DNA of 37,096 nt, taken from positions 1 through 37,096 of the forward strand of contig JAFLVI010000010.1 in the NCBI GenBank assembly GCA_022508405.1, in the 5' to 3' direction. Under the pieces are notes generated by a model, which worked only from the letters and a program-made list of their open reading frames with translations, was not told the DNA's origin and ran no database searches. Numbering within the stretch: position 1 is the stretch's first letter; every line of letters begins with the position of its first letter. The translations under genes were made by a program, and so were the position numbers. Source of the stretch: Clostridiales bacterium (GTDB taxonomy: Bacteria; Bacillota; Clostridia; Christensenellales; Pumilibacteraceae). Shown here piece by piece: positions 1-10,000 of the stretch.

Positions 1-195
1 AATAATTAATAGTTATTGTAATGAAAAATCTGCTTGATTTATCGTGATTTTAGGTGGCATTGATATTGAAAAGGGTGGTGTTTATCTTTGTAATTACGAC
101 TAAAAAACGTTAAAAAATTTTGTGCGAGAACTAAAAATTTTTTTAATCTCCGACATATGGGACATTTGATTATTATAGTGAAGTTGTTATCCGGA

Positions 196-251
196 AAGCA
201 AAAAAAAGTACAAGAACACGATAAAGTGAACTCGTACTTTTTTCTTTGCTT
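196..251 (-). terminator. Intrinsic terminator of the coat-protein gene
   Basis: A 10-bp perfect stem pairs 202-211 (AAAAAAGTAC) with 234-243 (GTACTTTTTT). It can be extended outward through the A/T-rich flanks with one bulge. Read on the minus strand, the 3' arm runs into a long U tract, as expected just downstream of the gene ending at 278. The A and T runs on both sides mean it could also work on the plus strand. Confidence 0.75.
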
Positions 252-252
252 T

Positions 253-286
253 TTAATAATTTACGCTACTTAATAATTTACGCTAC
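253..286. repeat. 17-bp perfect tandem duplication at the 3' end of the coat gene
   Basis: TTAATAATTTACGCTAC occurs twice head to tail, at 253-269 and 270-286. The second copy contains the stop codon and last codons of the minus-strand coat gene. The first copy lies immediately after the stop, so the reading frame is unaffected. It looks like a slippage or short duplication event. Confidence 0.9.
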
Positions 287-733
287 CATTTTGTTTGCGG
301 TTTTGTACATCCAAATCATTTCGGCGTGGTTTTGTTCGTCCGTCATTATGGCGTTTAGTACGTTGCGCACTTCGGGGGAAGCAAAGTAGAAAAGGTCGTT
401 ATTGTAGGCGGTGGCAACGTACTTTTCGGTGGCAATTATGTCGGTGCACAAAAACTTGTCGAATTCCTTGGCGGTAGAGTCGCCGGTGTACGTAGCTTGC
501 GGCTGATATGACGCGGCGCCTGCTTTGCGGTTTTTGATTATAGGCATATTGCCTGTAGTGAGCGCGTTTAACATGTCGTAATGGCTTTGCTCCATTTTTA
601 AGATTCTTTTGAACAGCTTTTTCAGTTCGGGGTCTTTTGCTTGGTTGGCGTAAAAGTCATACTTTTGAACGCACAGTTGCTCTTGGGTTTTTAGCTCGGT
701 GATGAGCTGCACTTCTTTTTGATTGAGATTCAT
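278..733 (-). CDS. CotF-like spore coat protein (ferritin-like fold)
   Basis: The 151-residue, mostly helical protein matches the Coat F / ferritin-like family seen in Clostridia and Bacilli. Two helical halves are visible. Residues 1-60 include QEQLCVQKY and an EQSH motif; residues 90-145 include a second DEQNH motif. Paired E-x-x-H motifs of this kind bind metal in ferritin-like proteins, but metal binding here is not established. CotF family proteins are structural parts of the spore coat, so the host probably sporulates. The gene is monocistronic on the minus strand, with a terminator downstream. The start codon has only a weak Shine-Dalgarno site. A strong AAAAGGAG lies about 50 nt upstream inside a possible pseudoknot. 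I found no confident sigma-E, -G or -K promoter by eye. Confidence 0.82.
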   Translation of the reverse strand: MNLNQKEVQLITELKTQEQLCVQKYDFYANQAKDPELKKLFKRILKMEQSHYDMLNALTTGNMPIIKNRKAGAASYQPQATYTGDSTAKEFDKFLCTDIIATEKYVATAYNNDLFYFASPEVRNVLNAIMTDEQNHAEMIWMYKTANKMVA

Positions 734-743
734 GGTTGCTTAC

Positions 744-783
744 TTGCACGGCTATCAGGAGACGGCAGGCGTGCAATTCTCCT
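744..783 (-). promoter_or_regulatory. Possible H-type pseudoknot in the coat-gene leader
   Basis: Two interleaved perfect inverted repeats occur: TTGCACG (744-750) with CGTGCAA (770-776), and AGGAGA (757-762) with TCTCCT (778-783). In the minus-strand mRNA the order is AGGAGA, UUGCACG, UCUCCU, CGUGCAA. This is the arrangement of an H-type pseudoknot with stems of 6 and 7 bp and connecting segments of 1, 7 and 6 nt. It ends about 10 nt before the AUG. The two stems could instead be mutually exclusive hairpins. Function is unknown and chance pairing is possible. Confidence 0.35.
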
Positions 784-924
784 TTTAGGTTTTTGTCTCC
801 GAAACAATTTTTGCCAATCGAAAAGCAAGTTATTCGTGCGTCTTTACATTTTAACCGCTATGAATTGTTTACGCCGACGTTCTCCGACAGCCGTTAATTT
901 GTTAAAAAAAAATTTCAGAAGATA
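784..924. other. Part of a 330-base gap with no gene recognised
   Basis: The interval between the divergent coat gene and the giant surface gene (734-1063) holds the candidate pseudoknot (744-783) and a promoter (925-953). The rest, here, is A/T-rich. It shows no convincing ORF; the one plus-strand reading frame through it begins inside the coat gene and has no family resemblance. Confidence 0.6.
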
Positions 925-953
925 TTGACAATAAGCGCGTTTTTTGCTATAAC
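925..953 (+). promoter_or_regulatory. Sigma-A type promoter for the surface operon
   Basis: TTGACA (925-930) and TATAAC (948-953) are separated by exactly 17 bp. A second TATAAT at 955-960 is too far from this -35 box. Transcription would begin near 960 and give a leader of about 100 nt before the giant gene at 1064. Confidence 0.75.
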
Positions 954-1063
954 ATATAATGTAATAGAAGCATACTTAAATTTGAAAAAATTTTGAGCGA
1001 AGCATGTTTCTGCTTCGCTTATGCTATGCGACGATAGCTGATATAATCGGGGGAGACGTGATT

Positions 1064-4000
1064 ATGGGCAAATCCGAATCTAAACGCAAAAGCCACATTG
1101 TTTTACTAATAGTCATTTACTTTTTAGCGCTGTGTTTTGGGATTGGCGTAGCTTTGAGTTTTGGACAAAAAGGAAACGTCGCCGCGCCCGTTCCGACCGA
1201 TGACGCGGTCGCGCAAAAGCAGTACACATTTGGGCAGACGTACACCATTGACGGTAAACAGTACACCCTGGGCGAAAAAGAAAACGAGTACATGGACTAT
1301 TACACCGCGCTCGGACTGAGTCGCGAAGAATATATAGTAAGCCTTACTAAGTATACATATCTCGACGGCACCGATCGTACGGAGGGGACGACAGCCGTCA
1401 GAAACGCCGGCACATACGAATTCGAGATTGAGCCGCTTAACGGCGAAGTGGAGATTTATTCGGACATTGTAACTGTGGCGGCGCAGAGGGTTATTGTCGA
1501 TGTCAATAGGATCGGCGCATTTGTAAATGCCGAAAATTCATCCCAATGGCCTGCTCACGGCGACAAAAACGTTATTTATCAGCACAACGACGGTTGGTAT
1601 GCTGCGGCAATCGGGGACAAAGCAATCGTCAATACCAGAACGGTCACGAACGCTACATACGGCAAAGGCGCTGTAAATATAAGAATTAAGAATGAAATAT
1701 TAACAGGGGATGAAATAGTAGCAGCAGAAGGCCATGCAGGCTATACTTTAAATTGGTCCGAAATTTGGAAAGAAGGAGCAAAAGGTTGGGCGGATGTCGA
1801 ATGGGATAATATTGATTTAAAAGCGACCAGCTGGACCTCCAAACATCCGGGCAGCACAAATTCCATTTACAGATACAACGACGGAACCAAAAATGTAAAC
1901 ATCGGTATAACGAGCAGAATCGGTACGTCTTTTGATAAGACGGGCGAATATGTAGCGTCGTTTACATTTAACGCGCCCGACAACTATGTGTTCGATTACA
2001 GCGACGAATCCAAGCTGTACGACGAGTATAAGGGATTGAACGTTCCGGAAAGCAATAGAGGAACGAATTCCTTTGTGCTCACAAAGTATTGGTATATACT
2101 GGAATCGGGCGGAACGATTGGCGTAAGAGGATACTGGAACGGCGGCGAGACCTTTGTTCCGTTTGCGACAGGCTCGGGCAGTATTTTGGATTACGATCAT
2201 ACAGACTATACCACCCCCGACAACGAAAAGAAATATCTTATAGTCGACTCCATCTCGTACGGCGACGTGATTCACACCAACGAGCCCAATGTTGACGAAG
2301 GTGAAACATTAACATTTGAAATAGAATTCGAGCCCGTCAACGGTACCGGTAAGAAAAAAATCCGGGAGCTTACCGGCTATGTTCCGGCGGCAAAATGGAA
2401 ATACATAGGTCAGGTCGGTAGCAAGTACAAATGGGAAGAAGAATCTTACACAATTCCCGAAGGGAAAGAGGCAAGCACCCTTCCGTACTACTTTAACAGC
2501 TCCATGCCTGCGGGCAAGTACACTCTTTATTTGTATCTCGATAAACCCGGGAGCGCCCGACTGTCCGGAATTTACACGCTTACAGTTTTGCCCAAGTCTT
2601 TTGACAGCATTGCGCTTAACCAAGGCGAGGAGAACCCTCTTACCGCTTTGCACAATGTGATACGCGGGCAAGAGACTTCCAATGGCTCGGGGCAGTACAG
2701 AAACTCCTACGCCGTGGGCACGAAAAAGGTGCATGAGGATATTACAGGCGCGTTAGCCAAGCTCAACGCGAAGCTCTTGTATTACAATAAAAGCAGCCGC
2801 ATCGGATATTGGGCGTCTACGGATTCCGATGACTACAACGATTTATACGACAATGCAGTTACAATAATGTACAGCCGCGGCGACGGTTACGGCGGCAGCG
2901 CGGACTTTAGCTTGAGCGATATTTTGGGGTCGTTGACTCTTCCCAATACATATACGATGTACTACAGCATTTCCGCCAAAAACTATGTTACTGCGGGCGG
3001 CGCGCGCTCCGGCGATTTCGATCATTACGGCTTTATGTTATGGCTGTTTGACGGCTACAACATAAAAGACATTTACGATATGATGAATGAAACAAACGGC
3101 CGGTATTTTCAGGGCGGCAAATATACCGGTAACCAAGTTACAACAACTCCTTACACAAACAATTATTTTGATGCGGATTACGATTTCGATGACAGTAATG
3201 TAGATTACGTCAATGCGGGCAAGGCATATGTAAGGCTCACTTTAAAAGATAAGAGCAATACCTATTGGGATACAAGCAAGCTTGCCCATGCCGACGAGAA
3301 AGTAGGTTGGTTTGAAGAATATTACTCGGATTACTTTAAATTCGACGGGGATGATTTGCTTGTCTATTACACCATTAGCCCTGCCGACAACGAGTGGACA
3401 ATTGCGCCGCAAATGGCCACCTGGAATTATGACAGCTTTAACAAAGCAAACAACAATATAACAGGCAAGCTCAAGTTTGACGTAACTAACAAATCGGACG
3501 TGAAGTTCCGCATCGGCAAAAAGACCGAGGCGGGTGGATTCGTGTGGCTCAAGTTGACAAGCGCATTGGCAAACAACACGATATCCTACACATTTGACAG
3601 CGAAGGGACGCAATTTGTCGTAGACGAGAGTGGACAGGTCGGCGACGATATTGCCGCCGCGCTCAAGCAGTTTGATGTGGGCACATACTATCTGGAAAGC
3701 CACGTTCCGGCTATTAAAAAGTCGAATTCCGATACCGTCAACGTCAAAGAGTTCACACTCGACAAAGACAATTACATCGAAATTACCGTCGCGCAAACGC
3801 AAAACAGTTGGGCTACAATTCCTTATGTTATCGGTTGGGCGTACCAAGGCTTTGACACAAGCAACTTCAATGCGGGTGTGCCGTATTACTTTGTCACCTC
3901 GGGTGAGGTCGTAGAATACGCGTTGTATGAAGGCTCCGACACGTCCGGCGAGGGCCGGCCGCTTACCGTGACCAGGACTCAAGCGCAAGAAGGCGGCGAA

Positions 4001-7000
4001 GATACATACAGCCTATCACAAGATACCGTGGCTTATTTGAACGGGCTTAGCGCCAAACAGTACACTGTTGTCGCGTCGTACAAGGGCACGGACAACTATG
4101 CCGATATGTCGCTGTCCATATTCTTCAGTGTGGCGCAGGCGCAAAATAACTGGACGCAAGCGCCGTACATGATCGGATGGGCGTATGACAACTTTAGCGC
4201 AGGCAATTTCCAATCGGGAACGGCAAGATTCAAAAACAATGCCGACATACAGTATACGCTATACAAACAAGTAGAAAAGCCCGTAGCCGGCGAGCAAGGC
4301 AAAACCGAAACCGTCAGCGAGCCGATTGACGGATGGAATTCATTTACTGAAATCGACGAAAGCATTGAAAGAAAGTTTAATGCTTTGGGTGCGGGCGACT
4401 ACAAGCTGGTCGCGTCGTTAACAGGCACCACCGACTACGCCGATTTGTCGCTTGACATACTCTTTAGCGTTTCGCAGACGCAAAACAGTTGGAAGGTTGG
4501 CTATTCGCCGTATATGCTCGGCTGGGCGTACACGGGCTTTAAATCCGGCACGGGCGGCAACTTCCAAGCGGGAATTCCGTTCTACAACAGAACCGCGGGC
4601 GAGGTTGTTACATACACGCTTTACGAAGGCACCGACACTTCGATTACTGACAAATACAAATTTACATTTACGGATATTGACGGATATATAAGCGGTGAGG
4701 GCGCAGAAAATTCGGACGCAAACAAAGTTGTAAACAAGTTTAAGGCTTTGCCTGCAAAAACATATACGCTTGTCGCGTTCTACAAGGGCACTGCCGATTA
4801 TGCCGACCTTTCGCTTGACATGGTGTTCAGTGTCACTCAGGTACAAAATACCTGGCAAACTCCGCCGTCCGTTATAGGTTGGACTTACGGCGCCAACGCC
4901 GCAAATCTCTTTACGCCCGGCGTACCGAACTTCCCCGAATCCAATCCCACGGTAAATTACACGCTATACAAGACGGTCCAACAATCCGAACAGAAGCAGT
5001 GGGGCCCGATCAGCGACGAAGCTACCGTAAAGAGCAACATCGCGGATTTGGGTGCCGGACAATACCGACTTTATGTTAAGGTGGACAGTACGACCGACTA
5101 CACCGTTTTGGAGTTGTCCGTATCCTTTAATGTGGAGCAGGCGCAAAACACCTGGACAGTCACTCCCGCCGTAATAGGCTGGACGTTCGGTGCCAACCCC
5201 GCAAACCTGTTTACCGCGGGCGTGCCGGCGTTCCCCAAAAATAACGCAAAGGTAAGCTATACTCTGAGCAAAGTAAAAGAAAATGAAACCGACTCTGATT
5301 TTACACCGAAAGAGCTGAGCAGTGAAGCCGCCGTTACGGCCGAGCTTAAAGACTTGGGTGCAGGCAAATACGAGCTTGTTGCCGCAGTAACCGGAACACC
5401 CGACTATACCGCTCTGTCGCTCACCGTTTCGTTTAACGTGGCTCAGGCGCAAAACACATGGACAGTCACTCCCGCCGTAATAGGCTGGACGTACGGGGGC
5501 TACGACGCTAAATTCTTTACGGCAGGTGTGCCTTCGTTCCCCACCGAGAGTTACGAAGTACAATACACGCTGACTAAGGATGGCAAAAGCTCTGCCGAGT
5601 GGACTAAGACAGAAAAATCGGATATTGACAGTGCATTCAATACTTTGGGTGCGGGCGGATATACGCTGGTTGCGGAAGTAGTGGGTAATACCAACTATAC
5701 CGGTCTGCGACTGTCTATTACGTTTAACGTTGCAAAGGCGCAAAACAGCTGGAAAAACGGCAAGGCGCCGTTTATAACCGGTTGGGCGTACCGAGGCTTT
5801 GTTGCGAGTACGAACTTCCAAGGCGGTGAGGACAGCCGTACGGGCGAAGGTGAGAAAACCGTTGTATATTCACTTTACAGTGGAACGGAGCACACGACAA
5901 AACCCGACGGCTGGGAGCAAACCTTTACGTCGATTGGCGCTGTGGAAAGCAAATTCGAAGCGTTGCCCGTCGGCACGTACAATCTGCATGCGTTTTTGGT
6001 CGGTGACGACAATTACGAGGACTTGGAACTGTACATTGTATTCAGCGTATCCAAGGCGGACAACAGCTGGCCTACTGCGCCGGTTATGGTCGGTTGGCAG
6101 TACCGCGGACTTACTGCGGAAATAGCTAAGAGCAACTTCCGCGCCGCCAAAGCAAGGTTTGACGAACAACCGGAAACGAACAAAATAACATACACGGTGA
6201 CCAGCGGTATACAAACCGCCGATACGGAAGAGCAGGCCGAACTGATGTCGATAAATTTGGAAGTCGACCAATACGGCAGATTGACGTCAGATACAATTCA
6301 AGAGCTTAACGAAAAGCTAATCGTGGGCGGTTACACTTTGGAGGTTGCTCTCACAGGCACAAACAATTACAAAGATTTGTCCGTTTCCGTTCCGTTTAAT
6401 ATTACGCAGGCGGCAAACGGGTGGGCAACTATTCCCACAATAAGCAGTTGGACGTACGGCGATACGTACAACGACAAAAGCCTTGACAGTGTGGAAATTG
6501 TAGAGGGCAAGGCTACGCTCGGCAACGTCAAGTATACCGTGCAATACGTGGATAGCTACGGCACAGTCGGGGATAATGTAGAAAACTTTGAAGATCTTGC
6601 GTTCAAGAAAATTCAAGACAGTGACGAAGACGGACTTAAAGAAAAACTGCTCGGCGGCACGGTCGCCGGACTTGTCGGACTTGACGCCGGCAGCTACAAC
6701 CTGCACGTAGAGGTTAAGGAAACCACCGACTATGCCGCGATATCGCGCGACATACGCTTTACCGTAAGTAAGGCGGAAAACGGTTGGGATATCGTGCCTA
6801 CCATATCCGGCTGGACTTTTGGCGAAAAACCCAAATCACACAATAATCCCAAACCAAATGTCGAAACCGGAAATCAAATACAGTATAAGTACTACGCCGC
6901 AAAAAATGAAGGCGGCCAAAGCGTAGATTACGACAGAGAAATAGTAGACCTTTCGGCGGCGTTTGCCGGCGATTATGCGATGGTCGTCACATTAACGGGA

Positions 7001-10000
7001 AACAAAAACTACAACAACCTTGTGGAAATAGTTTACTTTACTATTGCCAAGCAGGAAATAAAATGGGACGAAGCTACAGCGCCGGAACGCGTCGAATGGT
7101 ATTTGAGCGAGGCGGATAACCTTGCTGACAACGCTCTTACCAAGGTTGCCGTAAAAACGGCAAGCGGTCAGACAGTAGTCAGCTACACATTGTCCTATGC
7201 CATATCTAAGGCGGTGGGCAGTAGCTACAACCCCGTTACCACGGTTTCCGTCACGGTCAACGGCGCGGAGCGCGACTTGGATGCGCTTTTAAGCGCGCTT
7301 AAGGCGCTTGAAGCCGGCATTTACAGAATAGTTATTACCGCTATTTTGGGCGCGGACGGGAATTTCGATTTGCAGCCCTTGACCGTAGGTGTGGAAGTAA
7401 AGCTTTCCGAACCAACCATAGAAGAAGATCCTTCGGGCGGCAGTGGCGGCAGTGGCAGTCGTGTTTACAACTGGAATTGGGGCGACTCCGACGAACAAAA
7501 AACGTTGAGTGATATGAAAGTTTCACAAGAGGGCGCCGTTATCACGTACCGCATAGGCTTTGAATCCACTTGGTCAACCGAGTACGACAATTTTGCAACT
7601 ATGCTAAAGGATCTCCGCGCAAAGGACGCAGGCACATATACGGTGGAATATATCGTAAGATGCGAAAACTACGCCACAATCACTCGAACAGTCACTGTTA
7701 ATATTAGCGCGGCTACCAACGATTGGGAGAAGAAATTCAACAATAGCATCGACACCAATATTAGCTGGACGTGGAAAGAGTTCGTTTCCACATTATTGCA
7801 AATGCCTAAGGCCTACTACGGCAACGAATTTGTCTTGTACACAATCTTAAAAAACGATGTGGCGTTTACCACTTTCCGCGCGTCCGATTATACGGAGGGA
7901 GATGACGAAAAGACTTCCTACGAGCGTTTGTTCGACGCATTTGTGAACGCAGTAAAGGATTGGAACGCCGGCAAATACAGAGTGACCGTAAGTATTGATA
8001 AAACAACTAATTATTCGGCTTGCTCCTTTACATATACGTTTACGATTAACAAGGTCACAACCGTATGGGATTCCGACACTGCAGGCACAAACGGCAGTTC
8101 GATCACCGAGAGCTACGGCAGTACGTTTGCCGACCTAAATGAGCCCGTGTCGGGTTCAGACTGGGGCAAAAAGGCGCTTTATACGCTTAAGTTCAGCTCG
8201 GCATCGGACGCGCTGTATTCCGGCGATTCGTGGTCTGCGCTCATTGCCAGACTGAGAGAATGCGAAGCTGAGGAGGACGATTATACCATAACCGCGTTTA
8301 TCGACGGGGATGACAACCATATGGCGCTCAATTACTCTATTACGGTGAAAATAACCGTGCAGGGCAACTCGTGGAAGGAGCAGACCGGCAGCGCCGACAA
8401 TCCTTCAAGCAAGCGCATTGAATGGACTTACGGCAGCAATGTTGCCCCCAACATTGTATTTGTGCCTACGTATAATGCAAGCAAGCTCATTGTTAAAGTG
8501 GGCACGGCGCTCACGGACGGCATTGAAGTGCCGTATGCAAATCTCATCGATTATATCAAAGGGTTAGATGTCGGTACGTACACCATAACGGCGTCTGTCG
8601 ATGCAGATAAAAAGTACGGTGGTCTATCCGATACCGTTTATCTTACAATCATAAAAGCGAATAACGCATGGGAAGGCGATTTAACTATTTCCGGTTGGAC
8701 ATGGAACAAAGTAGAAAGTGAAATATCGTTCACCTTGAATTTGCCCGTGCCCAAATACAGCGCTTCCGCAAAAGTCTACGTCTATCAAATATCTAACTTG
8801 GAAGAAGCCGTAATCACTGCCAATATAACATACGCAGACGGAAAGGTAAACGTAAACGACTACAACGCGCTTGTGCTCAAGCTGAAAGGGTTAAATGTTG
8901 CAACAGGCGGCTACAGAATAGAAGTAGTCGCAGACGAGCAGCCCAACTATAATGAGTGTCGCGGTCAGACAAAAGACTTTACAATCGCGCAAGCGGAAAA
9001 TCGCTGGACAACCAAACCGGTGTTGATTGTGGACGGAGAAAGGGAAGACGGGCCCAAGTATACATGGGTGTACAGGACCAAGGTCACCTACGAGGCCACC
9101 GCACTCTTCGGCGATGTTATAGTCAAATTTACAGATACCGCAACCGGCGATGATGATTATGTTACCATTCCTACGGAAATCGGCACATACAAAGCCACAT
9201 TCTTAGTTGCCGCCACAGGTAATTATAAGGGAGTGGCAAAATACGAGCTGGAATTTACCATTACCGGCGTGACCGACAGGTCGTTTAGCGTACTGCCCGG
9301 CGTTACCGGTTGGGCTTGGCACAACTACAGCAGATCGACAAACTTATTTGTTGGCACCCCCACCTCGGGCGGCAAAGTCACCTTCAAGATTTTAAGTCAA
9401 GACGGCAGCAAGAAAATCGAGTTTGAGCTTGTAAACGAAGATGGCACCGGCGCAGGTGTATATGTGCCGAAAGACAAGCTTGACGAACTTAACGATTTGA
9501 CTGCCGGAACTTACAGATTGATTCTGTCCGTGGGCTCCAGAGATTTCTATACGGCGTTTGAATATGAAGTTTCATTCACAGTTGTCGAGGCCGACAACGA
9601 TTGGACCGTACTGCCCCAAATCGCCAACTGGACTTACGGCGACTATCAAGAAGAAATAAACAAACCCATCGCCGAGTCGCGTTACGGCACGCCCACCATT
9701 ATAATCACCGCTCGGGATTCCGAAGACGATGTGTATTACAACGGCATCGACATAAACAGGCTTGAGGATGCCCTCGTGGGTTGGTATGTAATGACGGTAT
9801 CCGTTGACGGAAGCAGAGGCCGGTATAAGGCGAAGGAAGAAATAGTTATTCAGTTCCAAGTCTTTGCCAACACCGATCAAAACTATTGGGAAGATGTGCC
9901 GCGCATAGAGGGTTGGACGGCAAACATCGACGAAATAGTCAATTTGCCCTCCGGTCAACCTCACTACGGCAAGCCGTACTTTGAGTTCTACAATGCGCAG

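Noticed and set aside
1..195. A gene or promoter at the left edge of the window
   Set aside because: The stretch is A/T-rich with frequent stops in all frames and no paired -35/-10 boxes that I could support.
719..928. A 69-codon plus-strand frame upstream of the surface operon
   Set aside because: It starts inside the coat gene on the opposite strand, has no ribosome binding site, no recognisable domain, and ends at the surface-operon promoter.
3242..5821. Several 140-285-codon minus-strand frames opposite the giant gene
   Set aside because: They repeat with the same periodicity as the sense-strand repeats and contain repeated similar peptides, so they are shadows of the repeat array.
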